Of a DNA stretch of 23,065 bases, positions 6,485 to 14,583 are shown in pieces. Numbering within the stretch: position 1 is the first letter of the stretch; every line of letters begins with the position of its first letter. The stretch covers positions 1,163,709 to 1,186,773 of the forward strand of contig NW_008705563.1 in the NCBI RefSeq assembly GCF_000186865.1, read 5' to 3'. The translations under genes and the position numbers were made by a program. Source of the stretch: Aureococcus anophagefferens (taxonomy: Eukaryota; Sar; Pelagophyceae; Pelagomonadales; Pelagomonadaceae). The notes under the pieces are model-generated. The model was not told where the DNA came from and did no database searches. It worked only from the letters and a program-made list of their open reading frames with translations.

Positions 6485-9103
6485 ATGGGGGGCCCGCCCT
6501 GGCGCGTCGTCGAGGTCACCTGCGCGGCGGAAGAGAAGAAGCTGAAACTGTCGCTCGCCGAACATTGGTCCTGGAAGAAAATCGGCGACCTCAAGGCCGC
6601 CGTCGCAAAAAAACTCCACGCGCCGCCGGGCGACCTCGCGCTCCACACCGCCGCCGGCGCCTGCGACGACGGCGCGTTCCTGCGCGACCACGTGGTGGAT
6701 GGCGGCGCGACGGCCTTCGTCGCGCGCCGCGGCGCGAGCGAGCCGCCGCCGCCGCCGCCGCGGGACCGCGGCGCCGCGCGGCACCGCGAGCGCGGCAACG
6801 CGGCCTTCGGCCGCGGCGACCTCGACGAGGCGGCGTCCTGCTACGAGCTCGCCCTCGTCTTCGACCCGCGCGACGCGAAGTCCCTCGCGAACCTCGCGTC
6901 CGTCGCGCTCGCGCGGAAGCGCGCCGGCGACGCCGCGGCGTACTGCGCGCGCGCGCTGCGCTGCGGCGCCGCCGGCGACCCCCTGGGCAAGTGGTGGCTG
7001 CGCCTCGCGCGGGCCCAGCGCCTCGGCCGGCGCTTCGCCGACGAGAAGGCGTCGCTCGAGGCCGCGGCGGCCGCGGGCGAGGACGCGGCCGCCGCGGTCG
7101 AGAAGGCGACGGCGCAGCTCGCGGACGTGCGGGAGCGCGTCCTCGCGGCGGCGGCGGCGTCGCGCGGCGACCGCGGCGAGCGGGGCGCGCGCAACGCGGC
7201 GCTCCTCGCCGTCGACCCGACGGGCGCGGTCGTGCTCTACAGGGCAGCAAAAGAGAGCGAAATTCCCAACTTCAAAGGCTCCGATCTCGGCCGTTTTCCA
7301 CTCGTTTCGGCTGATCTTTGGACGAGTGATCACCTCTCGGAACGGTCTCGAAGCGTGGATGCTCTTTCCGGAACGCGCGCGCGCGAAACACTCACGTTGA
7401 AGCGACGTTGAATCTCTCTTTTGCTGCCCAGGTCCTCTACGAGCTCGCGGCCGCGGCGCTCAAGGACTGCGTGGACGCGGGCGCGCGCGGCACGGCCTTC
7501 GGGGACGTCGACTCCGCCGAGTTCGACCCGGAGAGCGAGCGCTCCGACGACTCCGACGACGACGCCGGCGGCTTCCGGCTGGCCTGGGGCGCCGTCACGA
7601 CGCCCGCGGACGACGTCGACGCCGTCGTCGCGGCGCGGCCCCGGCTGTCGCGGCCGCAGCAGATCCGCGCCGCGCGGCGGCGGCGCCTGCGGCGCGTCGC
7701 GCGGGCCCTGGGCCGCGCCAAGGCCGCCATCGCGGCGGACGGCGCCGCGCGGTCCGCGACGGCGCGCGTGCCGTCGGCCGACGCCGCGCGCGCGTGGACG
7801 CTGGGCAACGTGCCGCTGCCCCTCGGCGGGCCCCAGGACCGCGTCTTCGCGGGCCTGGAGGTGGGCCTGGGCCACTGCGCCAAGGCCCTCGGGCGCGACC
7901 CCCGGCCCCACTACGCGAGGGCGGCGCTCCTCGAGCCCGGCGACGCGAAGCACCACGCGTACGTGTCGCAGGCGCTCATCGACGCCGGCGACTACGACGC
8001 CGCGCGCGAGGCCCACGACGCCGCCGTGCGCGCCGGCGTCTGGGAGCGGCCCGCGCAGCGGCCGGGGACGCTCGTCTTCGGCCTGCGCGCGGGCGACGGC
8101 GACGGCGGGTGGTGGGCGCCCGAGGACGGCTGCCCGGGCCTCGCGGCGGCGCTCATGAACAAGTACGCCGCCATCAAGGCCGAGGCGCTGCGCCTCCTCG
8201 ACGGCGACCGGGCGCTCAGGGGCGGCAAAGCGCGGCCGCTCCACTCGACCGCGGACCCGCCGCGCGCTGTGTGGAAATCAAATCTTCAACTCGACTTCAA
8301 TGTGCGCGTATTCGAAGAGGTGGACACAAGCTCTTCGGCTCTGCTTCGAGAACTCGACGAGAGCGATCGATTCGTCCAAAAATCAGCCGAATCGACTTCG
8401 ATTTGGCCGAGATAGAGAGGTTTGAAGTTTTGCTGGACGCGTCCATTCCACTGGTTGATTTCCACACAGGCCGCGCGCCAAGGTCGGGACCTCGACGCTG
8501 AACCGCGTCTTCAAGCCCTACAGGAGCAAGGCGCTGGACCGCGACGCGCTCAAGCGCGGCGCCGAGTGGGCCGACTTCGGCCTCCGCTTCAACGGCGCCA
8601 CGAACACGCGGAACTGCGCCGTAAATCGCGCCCCGCGTCCGCCCGTTCCCGTTCGCGCCGCGCGCGCCGACGGCGCGCCGCAGGCGTGCCCCGCGACGTC
8701 GAAGATCCTCGAGGACTTCTCGCAGGCCCACACGGCGCTCCACGGGTCGGCCTACTTCTCGTTGCTCGCGCCGCGGACCCACATCAAGCGCCACTGCGGT
8801 CCGACGAACGCGCGGCTCCGGCTGCACCTCGGCCTCGTCGTGCCCGACGGCTGCTCCATCCGCGTCGGCGACGAGGTGCGGACCTGGGTCGAGGGGCGCT
8901 GCCTCCTCTTCGACGACAGCTTCGAGCACGAGGTCTGGAACGACGCGGACGAGGAGCGGCTCGTGCTCATCGTCGACGTGTGGCACCCAGACCTCAAGAC
9001 CGACGACCAGCGGAAGCGCCACCTCGAGAAGGAGCTCCACGGCGCCTACGACCACCTCAAGACGGCGCGCTTCTGGCGCGACACGACCGAGAGCGGCCAT
9101 TAA
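6485..9103 (+). CDS. Ubl-TPR-aspartyl/asparaginyl beta-hydroxylase (spliced, four exons)
   Basis: Proposed exons are 6485-7231, 7432-8270, 8470-8620 and 8684-9103, giving 718 residues with the frame kept throughout. Residues 1-85 look ubiquitin-like (beta-grasp pattern: WRVVEVTC, IGDLKAAVAKKL, APPGDLALH). TPR helices begin near residue 99 (RHRERGNAAFGRGDLDEAA). The C-terminal 140 residues match aspartyl beta-hydroxylase, a 2-oxoglutarate Fe(II) enzyme. HIKRHCGPTNARLRLHLGL carries the first iron-ligand His (His in RHCGP, about 611), and DDSFEHEVWNDA carries the second (about 661). DVWHPDL follows. Animal ASPH is ER-anchored, but no signal peptide or membrane helix is visible here and the Ubl start suggests a cytosolic protein. 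The exon 2/3 joint is uncertain: a GC donor at 8259 would give 714 residues, also in frame. Confidence 0.88.
7232..7431 (+). mobile_element. Introner element forming hydroxylase intron 1 (copy A)
   Basis: A 200-bp intron, GT at 7232 and AG at 7430-7431, joins codons in phase 0 (A-V | V-L-Y-E). A perfect 16-bp terminal inverted repeat is present: GGGCAGCAAAAGAGAG at 7242-7257 and its complement at 7414-7429. It is flanked by a near-perfect target duplication, GTGCTCTAC (7232-7240) versus GTCCTCTAC (7432-7440). The donor GT therefore comes from the duplicated target and the acceptor AG from the element end. This is the arrangement reported for introners in Aureococcus. The interior holds the shared core on the minus strand (7307-7325). 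No transposase is encoded, so it would be non-autonomous. Confidence 0.9.
8259..8477 (+). mobile_element. Introner element forming hydroxylase intron 2 (copy E, different ends)
   Basis: A perfect 15-bp terminal inverted repeat, CTGTGTGGAAATCAA at 8267-8281 and its complement at 8455-8469, is flanked by a perfect 8-bp target duplication GCCGCGCG (8259-8266 and 8470-8477). The acceptor AG (8468-8469) is the last dinucleotide of the element. Two in-frame donors exist. GT at 8271 inside the inverted repeat gives a 199-bp intron and leaves four extra codons. GC at 8259 restores the pre-insertion sequence with a 211-bp GC-AG intron. The core lies on the plus strand at 8372-8390, opposite to copy A relative to the gene. 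The ends differ completely from copy A. Confidence 0.9.
8621..8683 (+). other. Ordinary 63-bp spliceosomal intron in the hydroxylase gene
   Basis: GTAAAT at 8621 and GCCGCAG ending at 8683 bound a 63-bp intron in phase 0. Removal joins TRNCA to ACPATSKILEDF and brings the catalytic domain into frame. It has no inverted repeat, target duplication or introner core, so it is a conventional short intron beside two introners. Confidence 0.75.
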
Positions 9104-9143
9104 CGACGTGGGCGCTCCAGGGGCGCGCGGCCAGTCGGCGGCT

Positions 9144-9913
9144 TCATCGATGGCTCATGGACTCCTTGAGCTTCGTGATCTTCGTGTCCTTGAGGCGGAC
9201 GAGCTGCTCGAGCTTGGCGATCTTCTGCTCGAGGATGTCCACGGTCTCCCGGAGGTCGTAGATCTCCTGCTCCTTCTCGATGAGGAGCTCCTGGTCGACC
9301 TCGTGCTGGAGCGCGTCCCGGCCGCGGACGTTCGGCGCGCGGCTCGCGGGCCGCGGCGCGGACCGCTCCTCCGCCGGGTCCTCGCCGTCGGCCGGCGCCG
9401 CCTCGCGCCGCGGCGCCGGCGGGTTCGCCCGCTTCTGCTGCTGCGCGGCGCGGTAGCGCGCCATCTTCAGCTGCAGCCCGTTGAGGCACCGCTCGATGGC
9501 CCCGGGCGCGCACTGGCACACGGCCTCGATCTCGTGCCGCGGCAGCGTCGCGCCGAGCTTCCGCAGGACCTGCGTCGCGGGGGCGGCGTGCTCGCGCGGC
9601 GCGAGGTCGCGCGGCGCGCGGTCGCGCGGTCGCGCGTCCGTCGCTTCGGCCGATCGCGCGGTCGCGCGGTCCCGGGACGCGGGAGCCGCGCGCGCGAGTT
9701 GAGCGTGTCCCAGTTGTAGAGCTTCTGCTGCATCGAGTTCGCCGGCGGGTAGTTGTGCAGGTCCACGAGCCGCGGGAAGTAGTGGTGGCAGACCTCGGCA
9801 ACGAGGACGCCGTCCGCGAAGTCGCGCGCGATGTTCCGCTTCGGTCGCGAGAGCGGGATCTCGTCGACCCACGCGTACAGCCGCTGGAGCTCCGCGTCGT
9901 CCATGGCGGCCAT
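9144..9913 (-). CDS. SPEF1: SPEF1-type calponin-homology microtubule protein (spliced)
   Basis: Proposed exons are 9913-9692 and 9569-9144, giving 215 residues. The N-terminal CH domain is a close match to sperm flagellar protein 1/CLAMP: LYAWVDEIPLSRPKRNIARD, DGVLVAEVCHHYFPRLVDLH, NYPPANSMQQKLYNWDTLN, and after the intron VLRKLG and CQCAPGAIERCLNGLQLK. The C-terminus is a coiled coil (EKEQEIYDLRETVDILEQK, LEQLVRLKDTKITKLK). SPEF1 binds and bundles microtubules in cilia and other arrays. The ATG at 9913 gives MAAMDDAELQ; a second ATG three codons later is possible. The frame changes between the two halves, so an intron is required. The best in-frame donor is GC at 9691, leaving two residues between LN and VL, as in the family. 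It converges on the hydroxylase gene with a 40-bp gap. Confidence 0.88.
9570..9691 (-). other. SPEF1 intron with GACCGCGC-type simple repeats, probable GC-AG
   Basis: The intron is required by the frame change inside the CH domain. The acceptor is CGACGCAG ending at 9570. No GT donor gives the right phase: the nearest GT at 9678 is phase 1 while the acceptor needs phase 0. GC at 9691 fits phase and spacing, giving 122 bp. The inside is built from reiterated GACCGCGC and GCGCGACC units (about 9596-9670 on the plus strand). It shows no introner core or terminal inverted repeat. Confidence 0.55.
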
Positions 9914-10642
9914 GGTCGGGTAAGCTTGCGTGCCAAACGCTTCGGCGCCGATGGCTGCAGCCGTCGCGACGCTCCAACGACTCCCGCTCGCGCGGGCGCA
10001 GCCAAGGCGGGGTACGCTCCGCATGCGCGCGGCGCCCTTGCGTGCGCGGCGGGGTGATCGACGAAACTGCACGTTCCTGGCGTTCCCCAGCCGTCACACC
10101 CACGTCGCGCCCAAAACCAAGGGGCGTATCCAACGCCATCGATGGTGGCGCGCACCGCGGCTACGGACTTGTACGCCGCGGCAGCCCCGCGGAGACGAGG
10201 CCCGCGCGGTGGAATTTGGTCGACGCCAGAACCACCTCCGATGGGGGCACCGACGGTCAGGCTTACGTCCAGGGGTCATGGAAGGCCACTCCGACCGCCA
10301 GAACGGGCTGCCGTGCGTCGGAAGCTTGGCCTCGGAGGTCTCCGTTCCCGGCCCGCGCGTACGTGTTTGGTACTCAAGCCAGCGAAACGGCTAGCCATTC
10401 GTCGCAATTCGAGCGCTTGTTTTTGTCACGTATAGCCACCGGGCGTCCCTGGCCGCTAGCCAAAAACGCGCAGTTTAGACGGGGGGCGCGTCGGCCATCG
10501 GACGCCGTCGCCGGAGCAAACCCCGCCTTAGCCACCGCGCGATTTCGGACATCACGACCGGCGGTGCCCACTGCCGCGCCCTTGAGTGGTGAGGCCCCGG
10601 CGCGCGTCGCGGTCGCGCGGCACCGATTACAGCGGCCCCGCC
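9914..10642. other. Long intergenic stretch upstream of SPEF1, nothing recognised
   Basis: This 729-bp stretch lies between the SPEF1 start and the stop of the plastid-protein gene, both on the minus strand. It is less GC-rich than the genes and its short ORFs (for example 10042-10662 plus) show no motif or sensible composition. I see no tRNA, snRNA, introner core or mobile-element ends. It should hold the SPEF1 promoter and the 3' end of the downstream neighbour. A GCCCCGCC / GGCGGGGC inverted repeat sits across the neighbour's stop codon at about 10633-10651. Confidence 0.5.
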
Positions 10643-11557
10643 CTAGCGGCGGGGCTTCTTGATGCGCGTGGACGTCGTGAGCTGGTTGAAGGCGACGCCG
10701 CCGATGAAGAGGCACTTGACGACCCAGAGCGTCACGGGCTGGTCGCGCTTCTGGGCCTCGAAGTAGGCGACGCCCCCGAGCACGGCGTTGACGGCGTAGA
10801 CGGCGCAGAGCCCCTGCTTGAAGAAGTCGCGGAACTCGACGGGGAGGTTCGTGAGCGGGAAACTGGGATCGTAGACGAACGTCGCGAGGAGGATGACGAG
10901 CACGAGGGCGCTGTGGCCGATCTGGAGGTAGGCCGACTCGATGCCGAAGAACTTGTCCGCGTTCTCGCCCAGCGCGATGGTGATGATGTCCACGTCCTTC
11001 TTCGTCGCGCCCGCGGCCTTCGACTTGTCGCGGAAGAGGTTGAAGTTGACGTCCGCGTTCGGGTCGCTCTCCATCGAGGACCGCGTGACCTTGCGCCGCG
11101 CGAGCTCGTCGATGTCGGGGAGGAAGATGGACCCGTCGCGCTCCGCGGCCGCCTCGACGCTCGCCACCTCGGGGGCCTCGGACGCGACGGGGAAATTTCG
11201 GACCGAGGCCGCCGACGCCCGGGACTCGCGGTCCAGCTCCTCGGGCAGCGGCGGCAGCTTGATGGGCAGCGGCGCCGGACCTTTTTTCCCCGCGGGCGCC
11301 GCGCCCTCCGCGGGCGCGGCCGCGGCCTCGGGGGCGGCCGCGGCCGCCGGCGCCGCCGGCGCCGGCGCCGCCGGCGCGGCCGCCGACTTCGCGGCGCCGG
11401 CTTTACGCTTGCGCTTCTTCGCGAGCAGCGGCGCCGCGGCACGTCGCCTCGCGGCGGTGGACGACGCGGCGTTTGGCGTGCGCGGCAAGTTTTGTCGAGG
11501 TGCGAACGAGACCGCCGTGACGCAAAGCGTCAGGAGGCAGCACGCGACGCGATGCAT
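10643..11557 (-). CDS. Plastid-targeted membrane protein, unknown function
   Basis: From ATG 11557 the 304-residue product begins MHRVACCLLTLCVTAVSFAPR. This is a signal peptide followed by S-F-A-P, the classical cleavage motif of bipartite plastid presequences in stramenopiles. A basic transit-like stretch (RRRAAAPLLAKKRKRKAG) and a long Ala/Pro-rich linker follow. The conserved-looking part starts around residue 150 (DGSIFLPDIDELARRKVTRS, NADVNFNLFRDKSKAAGATK). It ends in about three hydrophobic helices (SALVLVILLATFVYD, GLCAVYAVNAVLGGVAYFEA, LWVVKCLFIGGVAFNQL). The final residues are basic (TRIKKPRR). A 20-codon upstream extension is open but would hide the signal peptide, so the 11557 start is preferred. 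I do not recognise the family. Thylakoid or envelope location is inferred from the presequence and helices. Confidence 0.78.
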   Translation of the reverse strand: MHRVACCLLTLCVTAVSFAPRQNLPRTPNAASSTAARRRAAAPLLAKKRKRKAGAAKSAAAPAAPAPAAPAAAAAPEAAAAPAEGAAPAGKKGPAPLPIKLPPLPEELDRESRASAASVRNFPVASEAPEVASVEAAAERDGSIFLPDIDELARRKVTRSSMESDPNADVNFNLFRDKSKAAGATKKDVDIITIALGENADKFFGIESAYLQIGHSALVLVILLATFVYDPSFPLTNLPVEFRDFFKQGLCAVYAVNAVLGGVAYFEAQKRDQPVTLWVVKCLFIGGVAFNQLTTSTRIKKPRR

Positions 11558-11703
11558 CGCGCCGGGCGAGGCTGCGTGCGACCGCAAGGACCAGATCGCG
11601 GACCAGCTCGACGGCAACGCGGCTCGAAAGGCTTAGTAGCAGTCAACTTGATGCCGCGCAATGCGACATAATATTATATGCGGCCCGGCTAAAGCACTCG
11701 CTT
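11558..11703. promoter_or_regulatory. Divergent promoter region with AT-rich block
   Basis: 146 bp lie between two head-to-head starts. An AT-rich block ATAATATTATAT (11668-11679) is a striking exception in this GC-rich sequence and is preceded by GCGACATA (11663-11670), a variant of the motif seen in other divergent gaps. A TATA-like role is possible but not shown. Confidence 0.45.
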
Positions 11704-13308
11704 ATGATGCGTTCCTTGATCGCGGCAGCTTTATACGCTGGCGCAGCAGGGGACCTCGCGAGTCGGGCTCGTGCGCGCATCAGCGACGTCTTCGACGAGC
11801 GGCGGGCGCGCCTCCTCAACGGTGCCATCGGCGAGACGGTGTCGGCGCGGCAGCTCCTGTCCATCACTCGGCTTCTCGGAGATAACTTCATTCCGACGTC
11901 GGGCAAGGAGGAGATGGGCAGCGCGAAGGGCATGTGCCGCGTCAACGAGACGCGCCCCTACGACTTCCGCTTCGACCACGGCCTGCACTGCAACATCGTC
12001 GACGAATGGTTCTTCGCCGTGGGCAGCCACCTCCCGACGGAGATGGGCAGCCGCGTCCCGGAGATGGGCAGTCCGGGCGTCGTCGTCTCCTTCGTCGTGG
12101 CGCTGGCGTTCCAGAAGATGTTCCCGAGCGCCTGCGCCTGCGACTACGGCGTCGACGCGCCGCGCCCGACGGCGCCGCGCCTCGGCGACGCCGGGGGCCG
12201 CGCCGTCGACGCGCTCTTCGCCGTCGCGCGCGGCCCGCCCGGCGCAGCGAACTTCTCGCGGGCGGCGCCCGCGTCCTTCTTCTGGACGGGAGACGACGCG
12301 GTCGACGCGGCCTGGGGCTTCCGCGTTCCAAACCTTAGTTTCGAAGGCGACGCGGACCTCGAGACGATTCGAGTATTAGCGGCCGACGGAGACGCGGGCA
12401 TCGCCGTGAACCTCACTTTAGAGCGCCACGGCCGGCCCTTCCTGCTCCAGGGCGGCGACGGCTACGTCGGGAGCCCGGCCACGGGCAACGGCATGGGCTA
12501 CTATTCGCTGCCGGAGCTCGATACGTCGGGCTCCGTGACCGTCGACGGCGAAACGTCGGCGCTGCGCGGCGGCCTCTCCTGGATGGACCACCAATGGGGC
12601 ACGTTCGGCATCCCCCAGCACGACGTGTTACAGGACGCGCTCATCGCGGACCTCTACAGACAAGGAAAGATGAACTTCAATCCGGTCAACGTGGGCTTCT
12701 CGGTGCCCGGTACGGAGAACTGGTTCGGCCTCCAGGTCGACGGCGTCGGCGCGTTCACGGCCTACCTCGCGTCGTCGCGGCTCTGGAGCGAGCGCGGGCC
12801 GGACGTGAACGTGACGCTCGCCTTTCCCGACGGCCAGGTCCTGACGCGCGACGGACAACGGGCGGTGAACTACTCGTACACGGCGACGCGGTATTTGGAA
12901 CACGCGGGAAGCTCCTTCGCCGTGGACTTCACCTTCTCGAACCGCGGAGCCGCGACCTTCGGTCTGCCGGAGACCTTCCACGTCGCGTCGTCGCTGCGAA
13001 ACGGCGACGACCTCATGGAGTGGTCGAGCGGCGGCCGGTTCCTGGAGTCGCCCGCGCTCGTGAAGAACGACGCGGGCGAGGTCATCGGGAGAGGGTTCAC
13101 CGAGGCCGTCGGCTGGGACCGGACGCAGCTCGCGGACACCGTCGGCGTCGCGCTCGGCGACGCGCGTCAGAGCGACGCGACCGTCGGCCTCCTGACGTCG
13201 CGGCCGCCGCGCGTCGAGCCCGTCCCGCCGACGACGGACGTCCCGCGCCACATCCCCGACCGGGAGTGCTACTTCCCGCTGCCGACGGACTGCGCGCCGG
13301 GCGCGTGA
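11704..13308 (+). CDS. Secreted CrtC/AttH-like (hydroxyneurosporene synthase family) lipocalin protein
   Basis: An intronless 534-residue ORF. MMRSLIAAALYAGAAGDL is a signal peptide, so the protein should enter the secretory pathway; no F-A-P motif follows. The family signature is clear: NGMGYYSLPELDTSGSVTVD near residue 262, then LSWMDHQWGTFG, as in CrtC/AttH double-lipocalin proteins. Upstream is the usual N-terminal region (NETRPYDFRFDHGLHCNIVD, EWFFAVGSH), and downstream a second beta-rich half (ENWFGLQVDGVGAFTAYLAS, VNYSYTATRYLEHAGSSF). CrtC hydrates carotenoids in bacteria, and fungal relatives hydrate other substrates; the substrate here cannot be read from sequence. Three EMGS repeats lie near residues 70-120. 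Several N-x-S/T sites (NLSF, NLTL, NVTL, NYSY) fit a glycosylated secreted protein. Confidence 0.82.
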   Translation: MMRSLIAAALYAGAAGDLASRARARISDVFDERRARLLNGAIGETVSARQLLSITRLLGDNFIPTSGKEEMGSAKGMCRVNETRPYDFRFDHGLHCNIVDEWFFAVGSHLPTEMGSRVPEMGSPGVVVSFVVALAFQKMFPSACACDYGVDAPRPTAPRLGDAGGRAVDALFAVARGPPGAANFSRAAPASFFWTGDDAVDAAWGFRVPNLSFEGDADLETIRVLAADGDAGIAVNLTLERHGRPFLLQGGDGYVGSPATGNGMGYYSLPELDTSGSVTVDGETSALRGGLSWMDHQWGTFGIPQHDVLQDALIADLYRQGKMNFNPVNVGFSVPGTENWFGLQVDGVGAFTAYLASSRLWSERGPDVNVTLAFPDGQVLTRDGQRAVNYSYTATRYLEHAGSSFAVDFTFSNRGAATFGLPETFHVASSLRNGDDLMEWSSGGRFLESPALVKNDAGEVIGRGFTEAVGWDRTQLADTVGVALGDARQSDATVGLLTSRPPRVEPVPPTTDVPRHIPDRECYFPLPTDCAPGA

Positions 13309-13386
13309 CGGTGTTCGCTTGTGGGCGGCAGCTCGTGGTTGAAGTTCTCGTTGCAGTGGCTTGAAGCTCGGTCGGCGAGTCGACCG

Positions 13387-14577
13387 ATGAGGCACCTCGC
13401 AACGATGCTCAGCGCTGCAGCCCTCCTCGGCCGCGCGACGAGCCTCGCGCCGCTGCGTGCCGCTCTACGACAGCAGCGCACGGCGCTCAGCGTCTGGGGC
13501 AACGACGACTACGGCGACGCCGGATCCGTCGGCGACGGCGTCCGCCAGCCTCCCAAACGGCCGGACACGCGGCCGTCGCGCGGCGGCGGCGGCGGGCGCG
13601 GCGGCGGGCGCGGCCGCGGCGGCCGCGGTGGACGTGGCGGGCGCGGCGAGTCCTTCGACGGGCGGCGGCCGCCGCGCCGGTTCGGCGACGACGGTGGCCG
13701 GGGCCGCGGCGGGGACCGCGGCGGCGGCGGCCGCGGCGAGACGACGTGGACGCGGCGCGAAAAGCAGCCGCGGCACTGGGACGCCTTCGCGGAGCTCGAC
13801 ACGGAGTTCGTCTACGGCGTCGCGCCCGTGCTCGGCGCGCTCAAGCGCGGCCGGCGCGACTGCCACGCGCTCTACGTCCTCGAGTCCATGGACGGCGGCA
13901 GCCGCAAGGACGCGCCGCGGCTCGCGGAGATCGAGGGCCTCGCCGCGGACCGGGGCGTCGAGGTCGTGCGCGTCGAGCGGGGCCTCCTCAACGAGGCCGT
14001 GCCGGGCAACAAGCCGCACCAGGGCTTCGTGCTCTGCGCGTCCCCCCTGTCGTTCGCGGCGTTCGGCGGCCGCGGCGGCCTCGAGCCCTGGGAAACGGGG
14101 GCGCCCCGGGTCTGGCTCGCCCTCGACGAGCTCACGGACCCGCAGAACTTCGGGGCGCTCGTGCGCACGGCCGTGTTCCTCGGCGCGGGCGTGCTCTGCT
14201 CGTCGAAGAATTCGGCGCCGCTGTCCGCGGCCGTGTCCAAGGCGTCGTCCGGCGCCGCCGAGGAGGCCGACGTCTTCGAGGTGCGGAATCTGGCCGCGTT
14301 CCTCGAGGCGAGCCGCGGCAACGGCTGGCGCGTGCTCGGGGCCGCCAAGGCCGACGGCGCGGCGCCGCTCGAGAGCCTCGCGGCGGGCGACGCGACGCCG
14401 CCGACGGTCGTCGTCCTCGGCTCCGAGGGGTCGGGCCTCCGCACGACCGTCGCCCGCGCCTGCGACGGCCTCGTCGTCATCGGCGGCGCCGACGGCGCCG
14501 ACTCGGACGTCGACTCGCTCAACGTGTCCGTCGCCGGCGCGATCCTCCTCCACCACTTCCTCAAGCGGGCGTCGTAA
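13387..14577 (+). CDS. SpoU/TrmH-family rRNA 2'-O-methyltransferase with RGG region
   Basis: The 396-residue protein has the three SpoU (knotted SPOUT) motifs: ALDELTDPQNFGALVRTAVF near 245, VVVLGSEGSGLR near 342, and SLNVSVAGAILLHHFL near 377. The substrate-binding N-domain (YGVAPVLGALKRGRRDCHAL) precedes them, as in RlmB/Mrm1, which methylate a guanosine ribose in large-subunit rRNA of bacteria and organelles. The N-terminus (MRHLATMLSAAALLGRATSLAPLRAAL) is a likely organelle presequence; S-L-A-P resembles a relaxed plastid motif, and a mitochondrial location is also possible. Between them lies an unusual Gly/Arg-rich block (about residues 70-125) of RGG repeats, typical of RNA-binding tails rather than of this enzyme family. 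A longer frame opens at 13321, but the 13387 ATG gives the better targeting sequence. The stop lies 6 bp from the next gene's stop. Confidence 0.88.
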   Translation: MRHLATMLSAAALLGRATSLAPLRAALRQQRTALSVWGNDDYGDAGSVGDGVRQPPKRPDTRPSRGGGGGRGGGRGRGGRGGRGGRGESFDGRRPPRRFGDDGGRGRGGDRGGGGRGETTWTRREKQPRHWDAFAELDTEFVYGVAPVLGALKRGRRDCHALYVLESMDGGSRKDAPRLAEIEGLAADRGVEVVRVERGLLNEAVPGNKPHQGFVLCASPLSFAAFGGRGGLEPWETGAPRVWLALDELTDPQNFGALVRTAVFLGAGVLCSSKNSAPLSAAVSKASSGAAEEADVFEVRNLAAFLEASRGNGWRVLGAAKADGAAPLESLAAGDATPPTVVVLGSEGSGLRTTVARACDGLVVIGGADGADSDVDSLNVSVAGAILLHHFLKRAS

Positions 14578-14583
14578 GGGGCA

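Noticed and set aside
9570..9691. SPEF1 intron as another introner
   Set aside because: It consists of GACCGCGC-type simple repeats without inverted ends, target duplication or the core.
10020..10640. tRNA or spliceosomal RNA gene in the long gap
   Set aside because: No T-loop GTTCRA-type box with matching acceptor stem and no U-snRNA signature was seen.
10042..10662. 206-residue ORF in the intergenic region upstream of SPEF1
   Set aside because: No conserved motif, ordinary random composition, and it runs over the 3' end of the neighbouring gene.
13309..13386. Selenocysteine readthrough at TGA stops
   Set aside because: Aureococcus is known for many selenoproteins, so TGA stops were considered, but the sequence after the TGA of the lipocalin gene and of the others does not continue a conserved domain.
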